Shown: positions 8,021 to 16,382 of the stretch, piece after piece
Layout of the letters: each line of letters starts with the position of its first letter
Position numbering within the stretch: the first letter of the stretch is position 1
NCBI GenBank assembly: GCA_022709405.1
Contig: JAKLIV010000019.1
Location: 1 to 36,283 of the forward strand
Source: Spirochaetota bacterium
GTDB taxonomy: Bacteria; Spirochaetota; UBA4802; UBA5550
Direction: 5' to 3'
DNA length: 36,283 nt
The notes under the pieces: generated by a model
Database searches by the model: none
Told to the model about the DNA's origin: nothing
What the model saw: the letters and a program-made list of their open reading frames with translations, nothing else
Made by a program: the position numbers and the translations under genes

Positions 8021-10942
8021 TTAATTGTTTTTGCCGATTATCTCTGAGACTATTCTGCTGAGCTCGGTGAGGCCATAGGGCTTCTGGATGAATCCGTCGG
8101 CCATGACGGTGCTGCCGCCGGATTTTTCATTCCCTCTGTTGAAGCCCGATGAGAAGAGGACCTTTACCGAAGGGTCGATCTCCCTGAGGCGCATGAGAGT
8201 CTCCATGCCGTCCATCCTCGGCATGACCATGTCGAGGATCACCAGGGAAATCCCCCTCCCTTCGCGCCTGTAGACTTCCAGCGCCTCGATGCCGTCTTCT
8301 GCGGTGATGACCTCATATCCGATTGAAGTGAGCATGTCCCTGAGGAGCTTTCGCACCATTTCTTCATCGTCGACCGCAAGGATGCGCCCGCCGCCCCGGA
8401 CAGGCGCTGCTGCTTCGCTCCCATGGGTTATGTGCGAAGCATCGACAAGCGGGAGGTAAATTTTAACCGTCGTGCCCTCGCCCTGCCTGCTGTGCACCGA
8501 TATTGCGCCGCGATGTTCCCGCACCGCTGCGTAAACGATCGACAGCCCCAGGCCGGTCCCCTTGCCGGTCTCCTTCGTAGTGAAGAAGGGTTCGTACATC
8601 CGGTCCATTACCGACGCGGGCATTCCCGTTCCGGTGTCGGCCACCGTGATCTCGATGTATCGTCCCGGTTCGCACTCGAATGGCATGGTGAGGCAGTGTT
8701 CTTTTTCGAGCTGAACGTTCGACGAAGAAAAGCTGAGCGTACCGCCGTCGGGCATGGCGTCACGCGCGTTTATCCCGAGGTTCATGAGCACGTTCAGGAG
8801 CAGAGACGCATCGCCCAGGATTTGATGCCCGGCCGCGTTCAGTTTTTTGACAATCCTGATTTTCCGGTCAAGGCTTCTTTCCAGAAGAGATATGGCGGAT
8901 CCGATGGGCGCATGGGCGTCGAGTATCTTTTTATGCGCGCTTTCCTTGCGAGAGAACACCAGAAGCTTTCGCGTCAGCTCCCCGGCCCGGGACGCTGCAT
9001 TTCTGATTATTTCTATGTATTCGTTCGACCCGGGGTCTCCGGCGACTTTTTCGCCGAGCATTTCGGCGCTCCCGAGTATCCCGGCCAGCATGTTGTTGAA
9101 ATCGTGTGCGACCCCTCCGGCAAGTTTCCCGAGGATGTCCATCTTTTGGGTCTGCCTGAGCTGTTCCTCGAGCTTGATGGTCTTGGTTATATCGACTGTT
9201 ATGCTCATGAGACAGGGAATCCCGTGGAAGTCGACCGGAATTGACGAGAACATGCTGTGTATTTCTTCCCCCGCGCGGTTTTTCAATCTGGCCTTCATGT
9301 TTTCGATTCTGCCCGTCGCAGTGAATTGGTCGATACCCTTCTGGACGCTTTCGGGCTCGATGGTCAGGTTGAGTTCCTGCCATGTTTTCCCGAGCACTTC
9401 TTCCCGGGTGTAGCCCATGATCGCCTCGAAGGCCTTGTTCACCATGATAAAGCTCGAGTCTTCGTTCTTGGTTATGGTGACTGCGAACGGGGTATTTTCG
9501 AATATGCCCCTGAAGAGCTTTTCGCTCCGTTCGATCTCGGCCTGCGAGCTGATGAGCTCCTCGTTCTGGGCCTCGAACTCCTGGTTGGTCGCTTCGAGCT
9601 CCTCCATCGCGGCCTGGAGCTCCTCGTTGGTCGCTTCGAGCTCCTCGTTCTTGAGACGGAGCTTCTCGTCCATTTTTTTCTGTTCGGCCATGTTCAGGGC
9701 CAGCTCTTTTCGCATGAGGTTTATCCTGTCGGCCAGCGCGAGAGAGAAAGCCAGGGCCTGCAGGCCCAGCGCGCCCTTGATGATGAATTCATGATACAGA
9801 AAGATGGGCGCGCCGGTATAGCCCATCAGCCCCCGGACAATGGCCCCTGCGAAGAACAGGAGCCAGGAGAGCATGTAAAACCTCGCGGATCGCTCCCCGG
9901 CGACGAGCATCATTGACCCGGCCGCAATCGACAGCACGCTCGTGTAAACGGTCACGATCACCGCGATGTGCGGCATGAATTGCGGCAGAATGAAGTATAC
10001 CAGCGGCGAGGCCATGATGACGGCGACGCTCCCGGCCATGATTTTTCCCATGGCGGGAAAACGCTTGTCGATGTCGAGGAATTTTTTCGAGAAGAGGGTA
10101 ACCGCGGCGCACACGAGCAGTATCATGAAATACGACCTGTTCATGAGCGGAATTCCGGGCCACAGCAGCCTGAATCCCAGGCCGTCGAATGAGAGCATGG
10201 TGCCGGACAATATCAGAATGTAGGCGACGTAGTACATGTACTCTTTCTGCCTGAATGAGATGAGTATCAGGGAGTTGAAGAGCAGCAGGGCCGCCATCAT
10301 GCCGTAGAAGAGGCCGTTCAACCCCTTTTTGGCGGATATTTCCCGGTGAAGACTGTTTACGTCAAGCAGCGTCATCGGCAGAAAAAGCGAACCGTAACGC
10401 GACTCGGCCCTGAGATAATATGTTGCGCTGCCGGATTTCTGCCTGATCGGGAACACGTGTTTTTCATAGTTGTAGCTCCACTGGCCAAGCGGGATGCCGG
10501 TGCCCGATCGCTTGATCAGGTAAGTTCCATCCGCCGGGATGTAGAGTTCTATTCCGCTTATCTGAAAATAATTGATTCTTAAAAAGAATTCTGCTTCATG
10601 CGCGAGCCTGTTGTCCACCGTGAAGCGGACCCAGCATGCGGATGTCGTGAAGCCGAGATTCAGTTCTCCGCCCGATATTTCGCCGAACCGGGAAGTGTAC
10701 CTTTCCGAAACAACGTCGCCGATGCCGAGCGCTCCGTGCGGGTCCTCAAGGTAACGGGCATGGTCGCGGATGTTGATATTTATCGAAGGCGAATCCAGGA
10801 TGACCGGCGTTTCATTTTTGCCGGGAGCGATGACGGCAGGTACGGCAAGAGATGCGACTGCGATCAGGAGAACGATGGTGAAGGTGAATACATCCTTCAG
10901 ATGCGAGCGTGACGCTTTATTGTATCGACCGATTTTTTTCAT
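8021..10942 (-). CDS. 7TMR-DISM hybrid sensor histidine kinase with C-terminal receiver
   Basis: A 973-residue membrane sensor. Numbering is from the ATG at 10942. Domains in order: signal/anchor helix (about 20-35); periplasmic 7TMR-DISMED2-like jelly-roll domain (about 55-190); seven transmembrane helices (about 205-405); a long coiled coil of repeated EELEATNEEL units (about 425-475); a PAS domain (about 475-595); HisKA with phospho-acceptor His613 in AHDFNN; an HATPase with DTGTG and GKGTGLGLS; and a receiver with Asp858-Asp859, phospho-acceptor Asp904 and Lys954. All key catalytic residues are present, so the protein should autophosphorylate and relay internally. It likely needs a separate output partner. 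An upstream in-frame ATG at 10963 is disfavoured because the promoter's predicted start point is only a few bases before it; GGGAA lies three bases before the chosen ATG. Confidence 0.92.
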   Translation of the reverse strand: MKKIGRYNKASRSHLKDVFTFTIVLLIAVASLAVPAVIAPGKNETPVILDSPSININIRDHARYLEDPHGALGIGDVVSERYTSRFGEISGGELNLGFTTSACWVRFTVDNRLAHEAEFFLRINYFQISGIELYIPADGTYLIKRSGTGIPLGQWSYNYEKHVFPIRQKSGSATYYLRAESRYGSLFLPMTLLDVNSLHREISAKKGLNGLFYGMMAALLLFNSLILISFRQKEYMYYVAYILILSGTMLSFDGLGFRLLWPGIPLMNRSYFMILLVCAAVTLFSKKFLDIDKRFPAMGKIMAGSVAVIMASPLVYFILPQFMPHIAVIVTVYTSVLSIAAGSMMLVAGERSARFYMLSWLLFFAGAIVRGLMGYTGAPIFLYHEFIIKGALGLQALAFSLALADRINLMRKELALNMAEQKKMDEKLRLKNEELEATNEELQAAMEELEATNQEFEAQNEELISSQAEIERSEKLFRGIFENTPFAVTITKNEDSSFIMVNKAFEAIMGYTREEVLGKTWQELNLTIEPESVQKGIDQFTATGRIENMKARLKNRAGEEIHSMFSSIPVDFHGIPCLMSITVDITKTIKLEEQLRQTQKMDILGKLAGGVAHDFNNMLAGILGSAEMLGEKVAGDPGSNEYIEIIRNAASRAGELTRKLLVFSRKESAHKKILDAHAPIGSAISLLERSLDRKIRIVKKLNAAGHQILGDASLLLNVLMNLGINARDAMPDGGTLSFSSSNVQLEKEHCLTMPFECEPGRYIEITVADTGTGMPASVMDRMYEPFFTTKETGKGTGLGLSIVYAAVREHRGAISVHSRQGEGTTVKIYLPLVDASHITHGSEAAAPVRGGGRILAVDDEEMVRKLLRDMLTSIGYEVITAEDGIEALEVYRREGRGISLVILDMVMPRMDGMETLMRLREIDPSVKVLFSSGFNRGNEKSGGSTVMADGFIQKPYGLTELSRIVSEIIGKNN

Positions 10943-10974
10943 GGTTCCCAAACTGCACACCATCTTCCAGTCGG

Positions 10975-11003
10975 ATTATAGTATGAATTTCTCTTTTGTT
11001 CAA
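10975..11003 (-). promoter_or_regulatory. sigma70-type promoter for the hybrid histidine kinase
   Basis: Read on the minus strand, TTGAAC (10998-11003) is followed by exactly 17 bases and a perfect TATAAT (10975-10980). The expected transcription start, about 10968, leaves a leader of about 26 bases before the ATG at 10942. This is the best promoter match in the window. Confidence 0.75.
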
Positions 11004-11153
11004 TCTAAAAATCCCCCTGTTCAAGCGGATTAAAGGAAATCCATCGGAGATGGATGGGGATTTACACCGGGCTCCTGAATAATCGTATCAATTGCTTTGG
11101 GGCTGCAATTTAAACCCTTGACGTTTTATGATTGCCGGAGAATCATTGATGAT

Positions 11154-12608
11154 ATGGAAAGTATGCATGACGGGCCTGACATTTCGACTTTACTAAAGAA
11201 ATATTTCAATCTGGATTCCTTCAGATCCTCGCAGGAAGAGATCATAAAGCACACTCTCGCCGGCGGCAGCTCGCTGGTTCTCATGCCAACGGGCATGGGG
11301 AAGTCCCTGTGCTATCAGCTGCCGGCGCTCATTTTCGGCGGCCTCACCGTGGTCATATCCCCCCTGATCGCGCTCATGAAAGACCAGGTCGACTCGCTCA
11401 AGAGAAGGGGGATCGACGCGGAATTCATCAATTCATCCCTTTCATCCCCCGAGAGGGAGAAGCGCTACCGCAAACTCGCCGGGGGCGAATACCGCCTCAT
11501 CTATGTATCGCCCGAACGCTTCAGGAAAGCCGATTTCCTGGACGCCGTCGCGGCGCGAAAAATATCGCTGCTCGCCGTCGACGAAGCGCACTGCGTGAGC
11601 CAGTGGGGACACGACTTCAGGCCCGACTATTCGCGCATTTTCCAGTTCAGGGAAAAGCTCGGAAACCCTCCGACGATCGCGCTCACGGCCACCGCATCGG
11701 CCCGCGTGCAGGAGGACATCATCGTCTGCACCGGCATGGAACCCGGCGCCGTTAAAATATTCAACGAGGGCATATGCAGGCCCAACCTCGGTCTCGAGGT
11801 GTTTGATCCGGTCGACGAACCCGTGAAGTTCGAGATGCTCCTCGAACTCCTGCAGGAGAGAAAGGGGAGCGCCATCGTCTACTTCAACCTGATCAGCGGG
11901 ATCGAGCGTTTCTCGCATTTCCTCGACATGAAGCGCATGCGTTATTCGGTCTATCACGGCCAGCTTCAGGCCGAAAAAAGAAGGCGGGTGCAGGAGGCGT
12001 TCATCTCGTCGGGCTCGATGCTTATGCTGGCAACCAACGCCTTCGGCATGGGGGTCGACAAGGAGGACATCCGGATGGTGCTCCACGCCGAGATTCCGGA
12101 TTCGGTAGAGTCTTATTACCAGGAAATAGGCCGGGCCGGCAGGGACGGGAACCCCTCGCGGTGCGCGCTCTTTTACAATGAGGCCGACCTCGCGGTGCAG
12201 ATGGAATTCCTCAAGTGGAGAAATCCCGACGCGGCGTTCATCAAAAAGACGTATAGCTATCTTGCATCCCTGGGCGGGGCCCTCAATTCGCACACCTATG
12301 AGGACATTCAGGAAAACCTGGTTTACAAGGACCGGACCGACCACCGGCTGTCGACCGTGCTTTCGCTTTTTGACCGATACGGCGTCACGACCGGGAGCCT
12401 GGATACCCTGAATTTAAAGATCGAATCCGGGATTCCGGACGCGCTCGTTTCGGAGGAGAGCCTGGCCTTCAAGCTCGACCTGGACCGCAGGAGGCTCGCC
12501 GACATGCTCGGGTATGCGAAGACTTCCGGATGCAGGAGGGAATACATCCACCGCTATTTCAATGCGCCGATGAAAGGCTGCGGCAATTGCGATAACTGCC
12601 GCGGCTGA
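11154..12608 (+). CDS. recQ: RecQ-type ATP-dependent DNA helicase, short form
   Basis: About 484 residues of RecQ helicase, a 3'-5' DNA-unwinding enzyme of recombination and repair. It shows Walker A in MPTGMGKSLCYQLPAL, DEAH plus the aromatic-rich loop (DEAHCVSQWGHDFRPDY), motif III LTATA, and motif VI QEIGRAGRDG. It ends in the RecQ zinc-binding cysteine set: one Cys in SGCRREY and three in CGNCDNC. The protein stops right there, so the winged-helix (RQC) and HRDC domains of E. coli RecQ are missing. The open frame extends to a TTG at 11097, but the ATG at 11154 is preferred, with GGAG about 13 bases upstream. It is divergent from the histidine kinase. Confidence 0.92.
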   Translation: MESMHDGPDISTLLKKYFNLDSFRSSQEEIIKHTLAGGSSLVLMPTGMGKSLCYQLPALIFGGLTVVISPLIALMKDQVDSLKRRGIDAEFINSSLSSPEREKRYRKLAGGEYRLIYVSPERFRKADFLDAVAARKISLLAVDEAHCVSQWGHDFRPDYSRIFQFREKLGNPPTIALTATASARVQEDIIVCTGMEPGAVKIFNEGICRPNLGLEVFDPVDEPVKFEMLLELLQERKGSAIVYFNLISGIERFSHFLDMKRMRYSVYHGQLQAEKRRRVQEAFISSGSMLMLATNAFGMGVDKEDIRMVLHAEIPDSVESYYQEIGRAGRDGNPSRCALFYNEADLAVQMEFLKWRNPDAAFIKKTYSYLASLGGALNSHTYEDIQENLVYKDRTDHRLSTVLSLFDRYGVTTGSLDTLNLKIESGIPDALVSEESLAFKLDLDRRRLADMLGYAKTSGCRREYIHRYFNAPMKGCGNCDNCRG

Positions 12609-12850
12609 TAAGCGCAGTGCGGTTACTTTCCGATGTTTTTTTGCTGTTTTTAATGAAGAAATTTTGAAAATATCCAAAATAATATCAATAATTCGCAAGT
12701 GTGTATCTATGGCTCTATTATTGAATCAGCCTGGACCGTTTTTTTGTTCTTGACCAACATTAATATTGACGGAATTTCTGGATTGAATATAGTTCACCCG
12801 AAAAAATCATTATTCAACATTCTGGCCTTTACGGCCAAGGAGATCTTTAC
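12609..12850. other. AT-rich intergenic region upstream of the phosphate genes
   Basis: No gene is supported between recQ and the DUF47 gene. The small frame at 12699-12881 lacks a ribosome-binding site and runs into the next gene out of frame. The region holds the promoter candidate at 12766-12793, a small TGGCC/GGCCA hairpin around 12824-12837, and the AAGGAG ribosome-binding site of the DUF47 gene. Confidence 0.5.
12766..12793 (+). promoter_or_regulatory. candidate sigma70-type promoter for DUF47-pit
   Basis: TTGACG at 12766-12771, a 16-base spacer and TATAGT at 12788-12793 lie about 57 bases before the ATG of the DUF47 gene. I do not see a convincing tandem Pho box next to it. Confidence 0.5.
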
Positions 12851-13477
12851 ATGGCATTTCGATTCATCCCTCATGAAGTGAAATTTTTCGACATGTTCGA
12901 CCAGCAGGCGGTTATCATAACCGATGCCGCTCACACCTTCAGGGAACTGGCCCAAAAGGGAAAATTCGACGACGAAGCCATCGCCCGTCTCCGGGAGCTC
13001 GAACACCAGGGCGACGCCATTACCCACGACATTATAGACACTCTGAACAGGACGTTCATCACCCCCTTCGACCGTGAAGACATACATTCATTCGCGCACG
13101 AGCTCGACAATGTGGTCGACATGCTCTACACCACGTCCAAGAGGATGAGGCTGTACAAACTGAACGAGGTGAACGACGATCTGGTATCGTTTTCTGAACT
13201 GATCGTGCAGTCGGTGACCGCTCTGTGCAGGGGAATCAAGGGACTCAGGAACCATAAAAAACCCAGGGAGATCAACGAGGCCTGTATCGAGGTTAACCAG
13301 ATTGAAAACCAGGGCGACCTGCTTCGGGACGCCGTGATCTTTAAGCTGTTCGAAAAAACCAAAGACCCCGTTAAAATCATGAAATGGAAGGAAATTTTCG
13401 AAAGCGTTGAAACCGTGCTCGACATATGCGAGGATATCGCAAACCTGATGGATTCGATTCTCGTCAAACAGGGGTGA
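12851..13477 (+). CDS. DUF47 / PhoU-like accessory protein of PiT phosphate transport
   Basis: A 208-residue all-helical cytoplasmic protein of the DUF47 (PhoU-like, COG1392) family, which is typically encoded directly before PiT transporters and is thought to regulate them. Family features include ELEHQGDAITHDIIDTLNRTFITPFDREDIHSF split over residues of about 47-80, and the second helical-bundle motif NQIENQGDLLRDAVIFKL. The start is well supported: AAGGAG at 12836-12841 is nine bases before the ATG. The stop is two bases before the ATG of the pit gene, showing a tight operon. Confidence 0.9.
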   Translation: MAFRFIPHEVKFFDMFDQQAVIITDAAHTFRELAQKGKFDDEAIARLRELEHQGDAITHDIIDTLNRTFITPFDREDIHSFAHELDNVVDMLYTTSKRMRLYKLNEVNDDLVSFSELIVQSVTALCRGIKGLRNHKKPREINEACIEVNQIENQGDLLRDAVIFKLFEKTKDPVKIMKWKEIFESVETVLDICEDIANLMDSILVKQG

Positions 13478-13479
13478 TC

Positions 13480-14466
13480 ATGACCCTGTATATTATCTTT
13501 ATTATTCTTCTCGCCCTGACGTTCGATTTCCTCAACGGTTTTCATGACGCGGCCAATTCCATAGCGACGGTGGTCTCCACAAGGGTGCTGTCTCCCCGAT
13601 ACGCGGTCATGTGGGCGGCTTTTTTCAACTTCATCGCCTTTCTTTTTTTCGGGCTTCACGTCGCCGGCACCATCGGCACCGGCATCATCGATATCGGCAT
13701 CATGGACGAAAACCTCATCATGTCCACCCTGGTGGGAGCGTGCCTGTGGGACATCATCACCTGGTGGCTGGGACTTCCAACGAGTTCGTCGCACGCTCTC
13801 ATGGGCGGGCTTATCGGGGCTGCCCTGATCAAGGCGGGTTCGACGGCGCTGGTATGGTCGGGCATAACCAAGACGATCATCTTTATATTTGTCTCTCCTG
13901 CGCTCGGTCTGCTGCTCGGTCTGGGGCTCGGGACCCTCGTGTACCGGGCCTTCCGGCGGTCAGCTCCCACGCAGGTGGACAAGTTTTTCCGAAAGGGCCA
14001 GCTATTGTCTGCGGCATTGTACAGCCTGGGTCACGGCGGCAATGACGCGCAGAAAACCATGGGAATCATCGCAGGCCTTCTTTTCAGTACGGGTCTTCTC
14101 GGAGAAAAATTCTACATTCCGCTGTGGGTCGTGCTGAGCTGTCAGGCGGCCATTGCGCTGGGAACCATGTGCGGCGGCTGGCGCATCGTCAAGACCCTGG
14201 GCCAGAAGGTCACCAAACTTCGCCCCGTCGACGGGTTCTGCGCCGAAACGGCCGCAGCGGCGACTCTTTTCTTTTCGTCCTGGTTCGGCATCCCGGTAAG
14301 CACCACGCACACCATATCCGGCTCCATCATGGGAGTGGGTTCGCTCCGCCGCCTTACAGCCGTGCGCTGGGGCGTGGCCGGACAGATCGTCTGGGCATGG
14401 ATTCTCACCATCCCCTTCTCCGCAGCGATCTCCGCACTGACCTATTACATTGTTGTGAATATGTGA
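13480..14466 (+). CDS. pit: PiT-family inorganic phosphate transporter
   Basis: A 328-residue polytopic membrane protein of the PiT family (low-affinity phosphate:cation symport). It carries both inverted-repeat signatures of the family: GFHDAANSIATVVSTR in the first helix region and GHGGNDAQKTMGI in the second half, followed by a late PVSTTHTISGSIMG motif. The frame opens at 13426, but the ATG at 13480 is the real start: it begins directly with the first transmembrane helix (MTLYIIFIILLALTF) and lies two bases after the DUF47 stop, with GGGGTG as ribosome-binding site. The protein is compact compared with E. coli PitA, lacking the large central loop, as is common for archaeal and spirochaete-like forms. 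Confidence 0.92.
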   Translation: MTLYIIFIILLALTFDFLNGFHDAANSIATVVSTRVLSPRYAVMWAAFFNFIAFLFFGLHVAGTIGTGIIDIGIMDENLIMSTLVGACLWDIITWWLGLPTSSSHALMGGLIGAALIKAGSTALVWSGITKTIIFIFVSPALGLLLGLGLGTLVYRAFRRSAPTQVDKFFRKGQLLSAALYSLGHGGNDAQKTMGIIAGLLFSTGLLGEKFYIPLWVVLSCQAAIALGTMCGGWRIVKTLGQKVTKLRPVDGFCAETAAAATLFFSSWFGIPVSTTHTISGSIMGVGSLRRLTAVRWGVAGQIVWAWILTIPFSAAISALTYYIVVNM

Positions 14467-14485
14467 CATTAAATGAAAAGACTGA

Positions 14486-14773
14486 ACAGGCGCTCTGCTC
14501 GCGTTCGTCATCGTGTGCGTGAGCGTCCTGGTCCTGCGGCGAATGATGCCCGGACTCAAGCGCCCATTCAGGACTCCCCTGATGCCTTTCATTCCAGTGC
14601 TCGGGGGGCTCGTCGCGCTGGCGCAGATGATCGCGCTTCCAAAGGACACGTGGCTCAGGCTGCTGCTGTGGATGTTCATCGGGTTCATCATTTACGGGGC
14701 GTACGGGGAAAGACACGCGCGCACGAGGCGGAAAGACCGCAGCGACAGCACGTCCAACCCGCTAATGCGATGA
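14486..14773 (+). pseudogene. C-terminal remnant of an APC-family amino acid permease
   Basis: The frame after the TGA at 14483 reads TGALLAFVIVCVSVLVLRR, then PFRTPLMPFIPVLG and WLRLLLWMFIGFIIYGAYG. This is the standard last two helices and tail of cationic amino acid transporters (APC superfamily). The remaining roughly 400 residues expected upstream are absent: pit ends 20 bases earlier. No strong ribosome-binding site precedes the fragment; the in-frame GTG at 14513 would give only 86 residues. I interpret it as the residue of a deletion that brought pit next to a permease tail. An expressed two-helix protein cannot be excluded. Confidence 0.75.
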
Positions 14774-14794
14774 TCAGGCCCGCTTGAATCGAAT

Positions 14795-14815
14795 GGGATT
14801 CATGATCCCGTTTTT
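14795..14815 (+). terminator. candidate rho-independent terminator after the pit region
   Basis: GGGAT (14795-14799), a five-base loop and ATCCC (14805-14809), then GTTTTT. The stem is short, so strength is uncertain. It lies between the permease remnant and the potassium-transport genes, a sensible place to end the phosphate operon. Confidence 0.5.
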
Positions 14816-14895
14816 AACGAAATTTTAACACGCTTCACGTTTTTCTTAACGACGCCTATATGGCCGCTTTTTAACCCCGCAAGTACCTTGTGGTC

Positions 14896-16311
14896 ATGTA
14901 TCCTGACAGTATAAAACATGATGTGCCTTTTCAGCAGCACCTGAAAAGATTCACGGGACCGTGGGCGCGAAAAACAATTCGCGATTCTCTTTCGCCTTTC
15001 CATGTGCTGGTAACGGGATATATGATCGTTACGTTCATCGGAGCGTTTCTCCTTTCCCTTCCTGTCTCGACTGCGGCAGGGTCGGGCCAGCCTTTTATCG
15101 ACGCGCTGTTCATGGCGACATCCGGCATCAGCACGAGCGGACTTGCCGTGGTCGATGTCGGGAAATTTTACACTCTTTTCGGTCAGATCGTTTTGCTGCT
15201 TGTTTTCCAGATCGGGGGCATCGGGTACATGACGTTCATCATGTTTTTCACACATGCATTCGGCATGAAAACGTCGATCAATACCCAGCTGATTGCGGTT
15301 GAGTCCCTTGCAGGATCGGAATTCAGGGTTCTCGGTAGATTCTTCATAACGACAATGATTTTCACGCTTGGATTCGAGGCGGCAGGGGCGATTGTTCTGG
15401 CAATATTCTGGCTCGGTGATTATTCTTTCACTCATGCCCTTTATCTCGGGATTTTTCATTCGGTGAGCGCGTTCTGCACTGCCGGGTTCGGGCTGTTCAG
15501 CGACAGCCTGATGAAGTACCGCGACAGCGTCGTGATGAATGCGACGATCAACCTCGTATCGCTTGCCGGGAGCCTGGGATTCTTCGTGCTCTATGAGCTG
15601 TATGCCGCAATGATTAGGAAGATCAGGCGTAAAACTCCCCACAGGTTTTCCATTCACACCAAGCTCGTGCTGATAATGACTGCGGTGCTGGTCGCGGCCG
15701 GCACAGCGGTGATCTATCTTTCCGGGAACTGGGGCGCCTCGGATACCGTTCCGGTGAAGTTCCTGGCTTCGTCGTTTCAGGCGATTTCGGCTTCAACGAC
15801 CGATGGATTTAATTCAGTGGATATCGGACGCATGGGGCATACCTCGCTGGTAGTCCTCATGCTGCTCATGTTTGTCGGCGCATCCCCGGGCAGCACCGGC
15901 GGCGGCATCAAGACCACGACGCTGGGCGTTATCGTGGTTTTTCTTTTCAGCCAGCTCAGGGGAAAGCAGGATGCGATCAACCTGATGGGAAGGGAAATCC
16001 CGCCCGGAACGATACTCAAGGCTGTGGGGGTCTTTTCCTGGTTCATTATCGTATTGCTGATCGATATGCTGGTCATGGGCTCGACCGAAAATGCGCCGTT
16101 CCTTCCCGTGATATTCGAAATTGTTTCGGCCCTGGGAAATACCGGGCTTTCGATGGGCATAACCGCCGGATTGTCTTGTACCGGAAAGATAATGCTCATC
16201 GCGACCATGTTCATCGGCAGGGTGGGACCGCTTACCATGGGGTATTTCATCATAGGCTCCCGTGAGCCGCTGCCGTACCGATTGCCTGAAGAGGATTTGT
16301 TCGTTGGTTAG
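14896..16311 (+). CDS. KtrB/TrkH-type potassium uptake membrane subunit
   Basis: A 471-residue potassium channel-like translocation subunit of the Trk/Ktr/HKT superfamily. Four membrane-pore-membrane repeats are visible, each with its selectivity-filter glycine: ISTSGLA, FCTAGFG, STTDGFN and GNTGLSM. The loop SPGSTGGGIKTTT, which forms the intramembrane gate region, is intact. Length and N-terminus resemble KtrB more than the longer E. coli TrkH. The frame can also start at a GTG at 14890; I prefer the ATG at 14896. The cytoplasmic RCK subunit (KtrA/TrkA) is not in the window, so it must be encoded elsewhere if the system works as known relatives do. A KdpD-like kinase and KdpE-like regulator follow. 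Confidence 0.9.
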   Translation: MYPDSIKHDVPFQQHLKRFTGPWARKTIRDSLSPFHVLVTGYMIVTFIGAFLLSLPVSTAAGSGQPFIDALFMATSGISTSGLAVVDVGKFYTLFGQIVLLLVFQIGGIGYMTFIMFFTHAFGMKTSINTQLIAVESLAGSEFRVLGRFFITTMIFTLGFEAAGAIVLAIFWLGDYSFTHALYLGIFHSVSAFCTAGFGLFSDSLMKYRDSVVMNATINLVSLAGSLGFFVLYELYAAMIRKIRRKTPHRFSIHTKLVLIMTAVLVAAGTAVIYLSGNWGASDTVPVKFLASSFQAISASTTDGFNSVDIGRMGHTSLVVLMLLMFVGASPGSTGGGIKTTTLGVIVVFLFSQLRGKQDAINLMGREIPPGTILKAVGVFSWFIIVLLIDMLVMGSTENAPFLPVIFEIVSALGNTGLSMGITAGLSCTGKIMLIATMFIGRVGPLTMGYFIIGSREPLPYRLPEEDLFVG

Positions 16312-16382
16312 TATTTATACGCCTCATGACATTTCATGTATTATGCTTGAATAATCCTGCATGATGGGTATATTGCAGAAAG

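Noticed and set aside
11442..12344. 300-residue reverse-strand open frame opposite recQ
   Set aside because: It lies wholly inside recQ, which shows all helicase motifs; it has no recognisable domain or ribosome-binding site.
12699..12881. 60-residue frame between recQ and the DUF47 gene
   Set aside because: AT-rich intergenic DNA, no ribosome-binding site, and it overlaps the secure start of the DUF47 gene out of frame.
14800..15657. 285-residue reverse-strand open frame opposite ktrB
   Set aside because: It fully overlaps a firm KtrB gene, has no start signal, and is rich in Arg, Glu and His as expected of a shadow of hydrophobic codons.
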